From Macrolepiota albuminosa (taxonomy: Eukaryota > Basidiomycota > Agaricomycetes > Agaricales > Agaricaceae), in NCBI GenBank assembly GCA_027475525.1, contig JAMWFC010000051.1, forward strand, positions 3,332,616-3,396,615: a stretch of DNA of 64,000 nt. Direction: 5' to 3'. Made by a program: the position numbers and the translations under genes. Below, one piece after another: positions 22,490-33,300 of this stretch. How positions within the stretch are numbered: position 1 is the first letter of the stretch; every line of letters starts with the position of its first letter. The notes under the pieces were generated by a model. That model had not been told where the DNA came from. It saw nothing but the letters and a program-made list of their open reading frames with translations, and searched no databases.

Positions 22490-22950
22490 TGACAACAATA
22501 TATCACAAAAACCCAGAATGCAACAAGATTTTTGTAACCTGTGATGCTAGTAAGAAATGGATAGGGGCTGTGTTATTGTTTGGAGAGACATGGGAAAAGG
22601 CTTGACCAGTGGTGTTTAACTCCTGGCAGTTGACTTCAGCAGAAAAGAATTACTCTATGCATGAACACAAATTATCGGCCATTATTTGTGCTCTCCACAA
22701 GTAGTGATCAGACTTGCTTGGCTTGACCTTTGAAATTTATATGGATCATAAAACCTTGAAGAACTTTGATGCTCAGAAGGACTTGTTGAAGAGGCAAGCA
22801 ATATGGATGGAGTATTTGTCTCAATACAACTACAAGATCAATTTCATTAAGAAAAAAGACAACTCAGTTGCAGATGCTCTGTCTTGGATGCCTGACAACA
22901 AAGATGTGATAGTGGGACACATGTTGACATTGGATGAGGAGGAAACCATG
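22490..22950 (+). pseudogene. Gypsy RNase H domain
   Basis: Recognisable motifs are FVTCDASKKWIGAVLLFG (first Asp), SAEKNYSMHEHKLSAIICAL (Glu), IYMDHKTLKNF (Asp) and NSVADALSWMPD. The order and spacing are those of gypsy RNase H. Stops at about 22,605 and 22,702-22,705 break it. Confidence 0.8.
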
Positions 22951-23059
22951 TTAGAAGATATCAAGGAAGGTTACAGACAAGACCCATATACAAAGCACTT
23001 GTTGGGAGATGCAAAGATGGGCATGTTACCAAGTGAGATTGAATTTGTGAGATGGTCTT

Positions 23060-24210
23060 TTGTTTGTAGAAGAGAGGTTGATCATTCCAATATATAAAGC
23101 CTTGAAGGAGAGCTTGTTCAGGATTGTGCATGATGAACTCAGGCATTTTGGAGCTAATAAGACATACACCACTCTATGCTACTCATATTATTGGCCTAAT
23201 ATATGCCAGGATCTTATTAACAGCTATATCCCTTCATATGCAGATTGTCAATGGAACAAGAGTAGAACAACAAAGCTGGCTGGTCTGTTACACCCACTGC
23301 CAATCCCTGAACATTATTTCAGTTCAGTGACACTAGATTTTATTGGGCCCTTGCCAAGAGATGAAGGTTTTGATTAATTGTGTTTGATGACATTGGGCAG
23401 GTGCAGATATTCAGATTTTGCTGACAAAATCAGACCAGACAGAAGAAGACTTTGTGCATATATTCTTCAGAGATTGGTATTGCAAGAATGGTCTCCCATA
23501 TGAAATCATTACAGACAGAGACAGTTTATTTACATCTGCATTCTGGAAGGCATTGATGCAACTTACTCGGGTGAAACACAAATTATTGATGGCTTTTCAT
23601 CCTCAAATGAATGGTGCTTCAGAATAGTCCAATAAAACTATTGTCCAATGCATCCACTTTTATGTTGATTGTCTCCAGACAGGTTGGGTAAAAGTGTTGC
23701 CCTGTATTCAATTCAGTATCATGAACATGGTAAACGCATCTACAGGTTATTTACCTTTTCAACTTAGATCTGCTTTCTTGCCTCATGTTCTGCTACCATT
23801 ATTTCCACCACCACCAACAGATACTCCTGCAAAAGACCTTGCACTGCATGTATTAAAGGAGATTGGATCTAATTATCTAGATGCTATAGACAATTTAATC
23901 GCAGTGAAGGTTAACCAAGCACATCATGCAAACACCCATTGTGCTTCAAAAATTGTTTACAAAGTAGATGTTTGAGTCATGCTATCAACAGCAAACTGGC
24001 ATCAAAAATACATTTGAAAAAAGGATGGCCATGTTGCAAAGTTCATGCCTTAACAGGATGGACCATTTGTAGTATCCGAGGCATTTCTGGAATTGTCTGA
24101 AGATGTTCTGGAGTTGCCCTCCTCAATGAAAATCCATAATCATTTCCATGCAAGTTTGCTCACCTCACATTGTGAGAATGACAACACATTGTTCCCTTCA
24201 TAATATCTCA
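23060..24210 (+). pseudogene. Gypsy integrase
   Basis: The zinc-binding N-terminal region (HDELRHFGANKTYTTL, then YADCQWNKSRTTK, where the first Cys has become Tyr) is followed by a catalytic core: LDFIGPLPRDEGFD (first Asp), ITDRDSLFTSAFW (second Asp) and FHPQMNGASE with a stop right after the catalytic Glu. C-terminal sequence runs to about 24,210 (LPSSMKIHNHFHASLL). Four stops interrupt it. The enzyme inserted the cDNA into chromosomes. Confidence 0.8.
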
Positions 24211-24446
24211 AGATGCCAGGCCCAATTGTGATAGAAGACAGTCAAGAGGAACACTTCATTAACAAAATTTTAAATGAGCAAAGGTGGGGACAAGGTGTCC
24301 AGTATTTGGTTTGATGGTGAGGCTATGGTGTGGATCATGATGAGTGGAAAAGTGAGAGGGAAATGGAAGACATGGTTGCATTGGATGAGTGGGAAAAGTT
24401 GAAGGTTTCCCTGGAGAGGTAATGAATTTTTTAAAGATAGAGCGAG

Positions 24447-24777
24447 TGTAAGCATGTTCATCCTTACAACTAACTTACATGGATGACACTTACAACCAAC
24501 TTACACAGATGGGGAAGGGGGCTAAATTGAAGGATAGGAGAGGGGGCAGAATCCTGAATCAAAGAATAGGGGAGAGGTGGAATCGGGAGCTCAGGATTGA
24601 GGACCTTATGTTATGAACCTTATTGCCAAGAAGATATATATGATGGGCAGTAGTAAGTAGTAGGGCAGACAAATTTTGGGAATTATATTTGTGCCATTCT
24701 GCTCTGCTCGAGTTCTCTCTCTCAGTTATTTTCCCATCCAGTGAAGTCGGGTGTCAATCACAAGGCATCCACTTATA
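24447..24777 (+). repeat. Gypsy element 3' LTR
   Basis: It begins TGTAAGCATG and ends CTTATA (TTACA in the 5' LTR). It is less mutated than the 5' LTR. Confidence 0.75.
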
Positions 24778-25263
24778 GTATGCTACAACACAACATGAAC
24801 ACCACACATCAATAGGTAGTATTACTTTCTTCTCATAGGTAAGTTAACTTTCATGTTTTTCACAGTGCGCTATATGTTTTTTCAAATAGATTTTATTTAT
24901 TAATTATATAGTTATGTATTCTACCACTCATTATAGAGATATCATATCATATTATACATAAATTATATATAATATATATATAATAATAAAAGTAAAGAAA
25001 TACAGAACGAAGAGAAGAGTACAAGTAATAAAAGAAAAAGGAAAATATAAGAGTCGGGGACTGGCGCATGCGCCACTACGATGGGAGTAGTTGTAAACCA
25101 AATTGACAAAATCTCATTCGCACGTCAGGTTTTTTCCACGGTCTGTGACTATTCTCCCATACGCCTGGAACACATATAATAGACTACGTGTCCTCTATGC
25201 TCTACACGCGTTCTAAACCATCCACGGCTACACAGAGCCATTGAGACGGGTCTCGTAGACAGG
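24778..25263 (+). promoter_or_regulatory. Intergenic region upstream of the amidase
   Basis: After AT-rich sequence (24,890-25,030, with TATATATAATATATATAT) the composition turns GC-rich at about 25,040, where host sequence starts. A TATA-like CACATATAAT lies at 25,171-25,180, roughly 90 bases before the amidase ATG at 25,264. No other gene is seen. Confidence 0.4.
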
Positions 25264-26899
25264 TTGGTCCCAAAACTGACCTCGTGCAGTTTCCGTGCTC
25301 TCTTTCTCCTTTCTCTCACTGCTCTCGTTACGGCCGAGGTTAATGTTATCGATGTGGATGCCTCTGGGACTATTGTAGACCTTGCTGGGCAACCATACTA
25401 TGATCCAGTACTGACCGTCGATTCCTTTCAGGTGGCTGGACGCCCACCAACATCACTCTCGACACCTCCGGCGCACAATACATCCCCGTCCCCTCGCGTA
25501 TAAGCCTGCTCACCAAATCCCTCCCGCTCTCCGGCATGCGCTTCGCCGTCAAAGACATCTTCGACGTTGAAGGACTTCCTACAGGCGCAGGCTCGCACGC
25601 ATACGCCCTCGTGCATCCCTCCCCGCTCTCCACCACTGCGCCATCAATCCAACGCCTTCTCGCTCTCGGCGCCTCGCTCGTAGGCAAGACACGCACGTCC
25701 CAGTTCGCACACGGCGCACATCCCTGGGAGTACGTCGACCACGCATAAACCCGCGTGGGGATGGGCAACTCACGGCGTCCGCGTCGAGCTCTGGGAGTGC
25801 CTGTGCGATCGCGGGTTATGAATGGGTCGAGTTTACTGTTGGGAGTGATACGAGGGGAAGTGTGAGGAAGCCCGCGGCGTTTGTGGGCGCGTATGGGATG
25901 AGGCCTACGCATGGGAGTTTGGATATGAGCGGTGTGCTCCCGCTGTCGGAGGACATGGATACGGCAGGCTACTTTACGAGGGACCCTAGGCTGTTTGCCG
26001 CGCTCGGCATTCGATGGTAAGACAAATGTTGTATTTTTTGATTGTTGCTGATTCACCCTGGTAGGTACGAACATTCACCCGTCCGAAAGAAACGCCAAAC
26101 AATTCGATTCCCCAAAAAATTATTCTACCCGACCGAACATTTCCCTGTCTCCAACCCCGCAGCCCAAGTACTCTATGACAACTTCGCAGCAGCGCTGTCA
26201 AAACACCTCAAAGTAACTGTCGTCCCAATCAATTTCACCACTTCTCTGCTGGACCACATCCCCTCGCACGACTTTGCCCAATTCCAGCTCGCGTCGAACA
26301 CCCTGGCCGAGTACCGTTCCTGGGTGTCCGTCGGCAAACCACTCGTCGAGGCGTACAAGGACCAGTTCAACTCCACGCCGACGTTTGACCCCCGCGCGAA
26401 GGCGATGTTTGCGCGCGGTGCGAAACACACAGCGTACGACTTTGTCGCTGCCCAACGCGTCCTCCATGCGTTCCGCGAGTCAGTGGCGTCGGATCTTATC
26501 AAAGCGGATATCAAGTCGTGCTCGGACTCATTGTTCATGTATGACGCGAGCACCGGTGGTCGGCCGTCGTACCGCGTTGAAGAGTTTAATAATATGGAAG
26601 GGGCTGCACAGGCCCTGCTCGCAGGTCCAGTTGGTGGAGATGGGAAGACGGCGAAGCCGTCCGATTATTTCATTTATCTCGCGTCGATGGCGGGGTTGCC
26701 TGAAGTGACGATTCCGCTGGGCCAGGTGGGGTATTATAGCCATGTTAGTAGGGAATGGGAGATGTTGCCTGTTGCGGTGCAGGTCGTTGCACATAGGGGA
26801 TGCGATGATCTGTTGTTGAACCTTGTGGACAAGTTGGCGGGGAAAGGATTGTTGGATGCTGTTAGGACAGGGAAGAATGCGTTTGATTTTGGGTTGTGA
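25264..26899 (+). pseudogene. Amidase gene, copy II, probably inactivated by frameshifts
   Basis: The ATG at 25,264 opens a hydrophobic signal-like N-terminus (FRALFLLSLTALVTA). The amidase core follows: catalytic Lys in [13 protein letters not shown] (25,534), [15 protein letters not shown], a Ser-rich loop SSSGSA (25,784-25,801), the second catalytic Ser in [12 protein letters not shown], then, after a 48-bp intron (26,017-26,064), the 285-residue C-terminal exon to a stop at 26,899. Total length matches amidases of ~560 residues. Two frame breaks remain: at about 25,432, with no in-phase splice donor found, and at 25,744-25,750, where seven bases present in both block S relics are missing. 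It would hydrolyse an amide; the substrate is unknown. An unmasked assembly error is the alternative. Confidence 0.75.
26017..26064 (+). other. Spliceosomal intron in the amidase gene
   Basis: Donor GTAAGA at 26,017, branch-like TGCTGAT at about 26,045, acceptor GTAG ending at 26,064. Splicing joins the frame as Arg-Trp-Tyr. Its 48-bp length is typical of basidiomycete introns. Confidence 0.85.
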
Positions 26900-27632
26900 T
26901 ATTTTTGTTACAGGTGTATTGTCATGACGTTGCGCTTACGCTCTCTCTTCGATTTTACCTAGTAGTTATGGCAAATCATAACTGGAAGTCATAGTTTCTT
27001 TGCGACTCGATGCCCAGCGAGAACGAGATCCAGGGGAAGTGAAGGACCTGAAACTTTGTGTAAAATTCTAACCATTTCTGAACTGTTCAGGTTGAGATGG
27101 AATCTCGGGTGCGTCGCAACGTCCCATGATATCGTGGTAGTTTTCAACTACCAGAAAGTTGTAAGTAATACCGCTGGCATCAATTTATCAGATAGCTATC
27201 GAATATTTTATGCCTTTAGTTGACAGTGTAAAAAAGCCATTCCCTAAGGCCACGGCTGTACTTCAACCTACATAAGTAAGGTCGATGATCATTTACGACG
27301 GATGACTAGTGCTCCATCGCCAACTTTGACAACACTTGTCCATCAGGCACCCGTCGTGGCGCATGTAACCTACTACTGCGGATTTACATATTTTGTCACG
27401 CAAAGATCCCGCATCCATAACCTTGGAAACCGTTGGTATTATTCTCTTGATACGATTTCAATTCAGCATATTACACTATCACTATATCATCCCTTGATCT
27501 TACCAGACCTTACAGATCAGCATCAGGATTGTTTGTCGTTCCGCCTACATTGTTTTTCCTATAAAGCGGGACCTCTAACAACGTTCAACCTTCAAATCCA
27601 TCTTCTGCCTTAGGGCTACGCAAGTCCGATCT
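26900..27632. other. Spacer between amidase and DUF6533 relic, copy II
   Basis: It matches 357-1,308 but has a single copy of the 77-bp unit (27,124-27,200) and lacks the diverged second repeat at 734-890. No gene is supported. Confidence 0.5.
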
Positions 27633-29060
27633 ATGGAGCTCGAGGTATCTGGAGCGGCAAACATCACACAAATCACACAGGACATTCTGTGGGAAGACTT
27701 CATGAGACAAGTGGGTTATTTCTTCACTCTCAGAGGAACTAGTTTGCTAATGCTGTTCCTATGTAGTGCAGCATCTGTTGAGTCCCTTACACACCGTATA
27801 CCAAGTCTTAACTGATTATGATATGAAATAGATGCATGTCTTGCATTATGGGTAGGTGTTCTCAGCTATATTTCTTCACAGTTCTTCATGGTACCAACAA
27901 AATTGCAGGCATATGAGTATATATGCCTGTTTCCTCTGGAATATTCCATGATCTGGAAGGCTCGATGGAAATTTCCCAAGATTCTATATCTCTTGACACG
28001 ATTGATACCCCTAGTCACACTATTGGCCTCGCTAACCTTCAATTCTATTCATACTGGGTCTGGTACTATCTTTACAACATGTAGGAACATTCTTCCCCGT
28101 CTTTTGTTGGACACTGATCGTTCGTTATTCAGGGGGTGTAAATGCATCATTATTTGTTTCTGATTGTGGGGTTATTTCGGTCCCGTTTTGAAACGCATCT
28201 CAGATTTCCATCAGTGATATTCATTGTTAGGACTTGGGTAATCTGGGGCAGAAGTCGACTAATCATGGTTTTCCTTATTATTGGTGATCTCGCAATCTTT
28301 GGTGCGGAAATTGGTCTTCTTTCAATATCTGTCAAGGGGTCCCTCAAGGAAACATCCACTTATGATGTCTTGTTTGGTAATTACCCTGCCCGAGTCATTC
28401 GTTATGCTCTGTTTACTGCTTATGGCTTGGGTTTGTCATTCGTGCCTTTTAGGAAAAAACTACTAATGGAGTGACAAACAGTGGTATTCTTTCTTGTGTC
28501 TTTCAAAGCAGTGCAGTTTTCAAGACACTCAAGACAGCTGCTTGGGGAAAAAATGCCCCTTCAAACTGTTATTCACTATGATGGTTTTCTTTACATTCCT
28601 TGCCTCCATGGTCACACTTATGCTGATATGCTTATTAAATTCCAGGTACTCTTTTTTACCTATATATAGTCATAATCGGAGCATTCCTCCTCATCGTCAC
28701 TGCAGTCTTCCCTGTAATTGAGTTTTGCAACCCACTTCTCCAAAGTCTAATGCACCATAGATTTTTTCTGCTATATATATTGACCCCCTCACAAATATGT
28801 GAGTATTGTGCATTCTCTTCGCCATTGAATGTAACTTTTCTTATAATAGCGTCGCACTTGCCCTGTTCCCACTTTTGAGTTGTCGAATGCTGATCCACCT
28901 TTGTCAACAAGGGACTCATTTGGGAAACAATTCAATGCACACTTCTGTGTCAAGGAATGGAGATACAATTATGTTCAGACAGGTTGAAGAGTGCTCAGGC
29001 CTCAGTTTAGGTGACAGATCTTCTGTAGAACATGTAGAGAGGATGAGCGACAGAGGTTAA
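27633..29060 (+). pseudogene. DUF6533-family membrane protein gene, copy II
   Basis: The ATG at 27,633 begins MELEVSGAANITQ, followed by ILWEDFMRQVGYFF, the N-terminal pattern of DUF6533 proteins. An acceptor at about 27,908 (ttgcag) leads to an exon with MIWKARWKFPKILYLLTRLIPLVTLLASLTF. Then comes SVIFIVRTWVIWGRSRLIMVFLIIGDLAIFG (28,215-28,310) with two membrane segments, an HYDGFLYIPCLH stretch, and a hydrophilic tail with CRMLIHLCQQGT and RSSVEHVERMSDRG ending at 29,060. Compared with copy I it keeps a longer N-terminal exon, but exon joins could not all be placed in one frame. Function is unknown; the topology suggests a membrane protein. Confidence 0.6.
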
Positions 29061-29434
29061 AGCACATATTCATTGTAGGTAGAAAAACTCAGAATAGCAT
29101 TTGAGGTGGATTTTGAGGAGACTTTTGTCCAAAGCAGACTTCAATCCATATTAGTCAGTGGCTATAGTGTAGTTATAGGATTGTTTAAAGTCAGGTCCAT
29201 TTGCAGCTGATCTTATACTTCTTTGCATTCAAGGGCAAGGTCTAGAAGTGGGGGTAATCATAGTTGGTTCAGAAATGGAGTCCAGGCTGTGGGGGAGTTT
29301 GGAGCTGCTTGAAATAGTGTTCTGGTGAGCACAGAGCTGAGGAGTGGGCTGTGCTACTGGCAAGTAGGTCTGGGGCAGTCATGTGTTCTAGGCAGAGATG
29401 TTGTGAGGAATCTTAGGATCATCAAAGAACTGGG

Positions 29435-29439
29435 CAAGG
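29435..29439. repeat. Target-site duplication CAAGG, left side of element A
   Basis: Repeated at 51,482-51,486. Copy I of the block has a single CAAGG at the empty site (about 3,052). Confidence 0.9.
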
Positions 29440-29706
29440 TGTAACATAATATATTTTAGTAATTAATTAATATACAATTATATTAATTAGTTCTTATTAC
29501 TTTACATACATGCTGGCTGCCTTACATAAGGCAGCCAATTTTACTGTCATACTTCGTAGTACTAGAATCGATTATCGATCTGGTTCTGTTAGTGTGACTG
29601 TAAGGCTAACCATAATTTTACTGTCATACTTCGTAGTACTAGAATCGATTATCGATCTGGTTCTGTTAGTGTGACTGTAAGGCTAACCATACTTGACTCT
29701 GTTTCA
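29440..29706 (+). repeat. Element A 5' LTR
   Basis: 267 bp because an exact 77-bp duplication (29,537-29,613 and 29,614-29,690) enlarges it; the 3' LTR is 190 bp. It contains a perfect 9-bp stem (29,515-29,523 with 29,528-29,536, GGCTGCCTT). Confidence 0.9.
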
Positions 29707-29730
29707 CTTTTTTGAACCTTTCAGGTTCAA
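29707..29730 (+). promoter_or_regulatory. Putative primer region with stem-loop, element A
   Basis: Directly after the LTR lies CTTTTTTGAA. TTGAACCT (29,712-29,719) pairs perfectly with AGGTTCAA (29,723-29,730). Element B has CTTTTCTGAA and a different perfect stem in the same place. There is no TGG at the LTR edge, so ordinary tRNA 3'-end priming is unlikely. Confidence 0.5.
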
Positions 29731-29860
29731 TTCTGATACTACGAATGAAGACTACGTGTCTAGACCAATAGCCTAGACTGTGATTGCATCCAACAGTGCA
29801 TCAACTTCTTTGACGCACGCTTCCGGAGTAATAGAGACGTATCAATGCCTGATTGGATGG
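29731..29860 (+). other. Element A leader and first gag codons
   Basis: The leader leads to an ATG at 29,845 with five codons (M-P-D-W-M) before element B interrupts at 29,861. The gag frame resumes after 40,708, so B seems to have landed within the first few gag codons. Confidence 0.5.
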
Positions 29861-30202
29861 TGTAACAGGGGGACCTCTTCAAGGTCCCTATTCATTATTT
29901 CACCATATCCGCACCCTTAGGGGTGTGGGAAGCATATCGTATTAGAGGACATAATTACAGTAGTAATTATTTCTCTAATTAATTTACTTTAATTAATTTA
30001 CTTTAAATTATAGTGTATTTACTCGACATAATTACAGTAGTAATTATTTCTCTGTTTAATTTACTTTAATTAATTTACTTTAAATTATAGTGTATTTACT
30101 CATATTTGGGTAGATACTTTTTTACTTACACTACGTACAGAGAAATCTACTGATTTGGCAGATTCTGTGTCTTGTGTGACTAAGACGGTAATATCTCTTA
30201 CA
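29861..30202 (+). repeat. Element B 5' LTR
   Basis: Starts TGTAACAGGG, ends CTTACA, 342 bp including a 77-bp-period duplication (29,948-30,024 and 30,025-30,101, two mismatches). It contains stem-loops: GGGACCT...AGGTCCC at its start and CCGCACCC...GGGTGTGG further on. Confidence 0.8.
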
Positions 30203-30227
30203 CTTTTCTGAATCGTCGAACGACGAT
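30203..30227 (+). promoter_or_regulatory. Putative primer region with stem-loop, element B
   Basis: CTTTTCTGAA follows the LTR end. ATCGTCG (30,212-30,218) pairs with CGACGAT (30,221-30,227). Position and shape match the corresponding hairpin of element A although the stem sequence differs. Confidence 0.5.
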
Positions 30228-30346
30228 AATCTGTACGCGAACATACAAGAATTATACATTCTAGAACTTAGTTTTAGAATCTCGATTGACAGCGACATCA
30301 ACCATCAAGCTTCTTGAGCGCCGAACGCAAGCCGATTGATAGTGGA

Positions 30347-33300
30347 ATGGATCACGAACCTCTGCCACCAGAACGGAACGACAATGTCGCCCCGGTGCAG
30401 AAGGACGAGAATGCCACACCAGTGGCAGCACACACTCAAGATCAGCAGGTGGCAAATTGGGAAGAGGCTGAGGTCGAGCTGACCCCAGCCCAAACAGATA
30501 TGCCGGGGAGCTTGCTCATGACAGAGCAGAGACGTCCAGTCCAGCGTAGAGTTGGAAGAGAGGTTGGGGTGGCTAGTGAGTCACCGCCGATCATACAGGT
30601 ACCTCAAAGGGCACCGGTGCGATTCTCGGGCTTAAGGACGTCGGGCGGGGGTGTGGCCACACACGAAGGAAAAAAACCATCCCCGTTTAGGGCAGGGGCT
30701 CCTGGAACGGCAGGAGAGGCTTGGACAAGTTTGGAAGGTAGACGAGAGGAAACTGTCCATGAGACACCATGGAGGAATATACCGGAATCGACGCCATTGA
30801 GTCGACGACCTGGAGGGCAGCGGCCAGCAGTACCGGTGCAGACTACGGGGACAAGAAGACGTCAGCCCACAGTGGCTGATGATACGTCTGATGAAGACGA
30901 GAACGGACGCTATGAAGCGACCCTCGACGTTCAAATAGCTATGCTCTGGGCAAGGTTCCCAGAGATAAGTAAATTGTCGACGAGGGCTAGGTTGAAGTTG
31001 TATGTGAACAAGCACATGCAATTGATAGAGGCTAGAGGCGATGCGCTTCCAGAAGTGGGAACAGATGAGTATATTTCGGCATATATGCAGATCTTGGACC
31101 TGGAAGCTCAAAGCTACCTTGACCGTAAAAGTCGCCGAGGGTCTGCTGCATCCACCCCAGCGGAGGCGGAGCTAATCCCTACGATTCCTGCAGGGAGAGG
31201 GAGTTCTCCTCACATTGAGGAGGCGTTTAGCAACATATTTGCCCCACAACAGGTGGGGGAGACTCAGGAGCAATACCAGACACGAGTAGCAGCTGGGCAG
31301 AGGCAGCAGAGGTTCGTAGGGTACCAACCTACAGCTATGTCGGTGGCCGAGACAGTGACTTCCAGACTGGCTACACATGTACCGTTGGAAACAGTACCGG
31401 AAAAAGTGTTGTCACCTCAGGTGAAACGAGAAGCAGAGGAACCAGTGGTGCCGGTAAGGGTACCACTTGCCGACACGTTTCAGGACCAAGTCGCATTCCA
31501 AAGAATGCGGATCCAGGATTTATGGGGGCAAGGCTACTCTCGTATTGATGATCAGGGAATCAGTTTCAATGGGCCCCAACCCATTGAGGAAATGAGGCGA
31601 GAATTTGTGGAACGTGCACAGAACAGCCATCGAAGTAAGCTCGGGAGCGATATCGGCAGTAGAGAGGAGCCGCAGGGGTTGGAGTCAGATAGACGGACTG
31701 GAGGGCAGGGCCCTCGGGACGTCAGATCCCACAGCCCCAGGAGACCGATGACTTGGCCTGTGCGGGCTTTTTCGACGTTCGTCCCCGCCGAGGGACGCAA
31801 CAAGACACCTGGGATGAATGAGGCCACCAGGGCCTACACTGATATCATGCATCGAAGACTAGTGAGCATAATCGATGACGCAGTCGGGATTGCGCTGCGA
31901 TTACCTGAAGGAATCAAACCACGGCGGGCTGACTCGAAGCATATTCTGCCCTATAAGGGGGGAACAAAGTTCAGCGAGCTTGAGGACTGGACAATGGATG
32001 TATGCTACCATCTGGCAGCATGCCTGTACGGTGGAGATCGCATGGACAAGGAACGAGTATTTGTGCTTCCAGAGTTTGTGGACGGTCCGGCAAAGAAGTG
32101 GTTTCATCATCACGTCCTTCACTATAATCGGGCGAGGCAGCAGTGGACGTTCAAGGATGTGATCCTTGAACTGTACAATCAATTTGTAAGTGCATCTACA
32201 ATGCAGGATGCACGGGAGGCGTTTTACTCTGCAGTGTACACCGAGGCCCTCGGAGTACAAGGGTTCTATGATACCCTTGTTGACCATGCTCAAAACATGG
32301 CCATTTATCCCGACGCATGGACGGTGTGCGAGACCTTTCTTAAGGGCACTGCGGGGCCGATGGAGGCATGCCAGTCACAAATGATTGGCACTTTCCTGGT
32401 CAGGAAAGCGGACATGGAACGTAACCAAAACCCTAGGTTCGTATTGAGACGAACGTTGTCGAGGCTTCATCGACCTAAACCGATTGAGCCAAAAATTGTG
32501 GCTGAAGAGCGCGGTCGCAATCCGTCAAAACCTGAGGCCAATTGTGACCCGCGTAAAGAGCGGGGAACAGGCCCGGGTGGGACGGGTGAAAAACGCATAG
32601 TAACATGCTATGCGTGCGGTGAGAAAGGACATTTCGCGAGTACTTGCCCTAAAAGGGGGCAAATAGCGGGTAAACCACGAGCCTATGTACGCGCCGCGCA
32701 CACTGAGGCAGAGGAGTCTGCGAATGACGCAGATGAGGAGCCAGACGCGGAGGAGGAGGATGAGAGCTCCCAGTCTGGCGAGGAAGGCCCAGTTGATGAC
32801 GAGGTAGAGACAGTGATGATCGATGGGGATGAGTATGTGGAAGTGGATGTGTACGACTCGGAGCTCTACGCTAGTTCCGCAGAACAAGAGTTCTTGATGG
32901 CGTTAACGGACTTTCCTGAGGATGAGGAAAGCATGCAGCTGGGCGCGGGTCGAGTAAAGGTTCACAAAGTGAAACTTAGAAAGGCAGCGCGCAAGTTGAC
33001 CCGGCCGCAACTGCGCCGTGAGGATAAGGAATGTTTGGCTACCTACGTCAAGGTTGGAGGTCACGAAGCATGGACTTTGTGGGATTCGGGAAGTACAACC
33101 ACTGGAGTAACGCCCCAGTTCTGCCAGGTCCATGACTTGGCGGTGCATCAGCTGGAGCAGCCCATAACTCTGCAACTTGGTACTGTTGGCAGTCGCGCTG
33201 CAGTACAGTTTGGAGCAAACCTCGAGCTAACCATCCCGGGGTCAACAAGTGTTGAATACGTGGACGTGGCGAACTTCGACCGGTATGACATGATTGTAGG

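Larger units (their letters stand above)
17453..24777 (+). mobile_element. Degenerate Ty3/gypsy retrotransposon with nested Copia piece
   Basis: LTRs of ~310-330 bp (17,453-17,765 and 24,447-24,777) flank gag, protease, reverse transcriptase, RNase H and integrase in gypsy order on the plus strand. A Copia fragment (20,734-22,040) sits in the RT. The 5' half is AT-rich and heavily mutated; the 3' LTR retains more GC. Flanking GTACA and GTATG may be a decayed 5-bp target duplication (three of five bases). Confidence 0.8.
26544..29439 (+). repeat. Segmental duplication, copy II
   Basis: This is the counterpart of bases 1-3,056 in the same orientation. It ends at the 5-bp target site CAAGG (29,435-29,439) where element A is inserted; homology resumes at 51,482. 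Confidence 0.85.

Noticed and set aside
25376..25431. Intron explaining the first frame break in the amidase (GTAGAC...TACTGAC...TTTCAG).
   Set aside because: Splicing would leave the frame unchanged in phase 0, while the downstream frame needs phase 1; no other donor fits.
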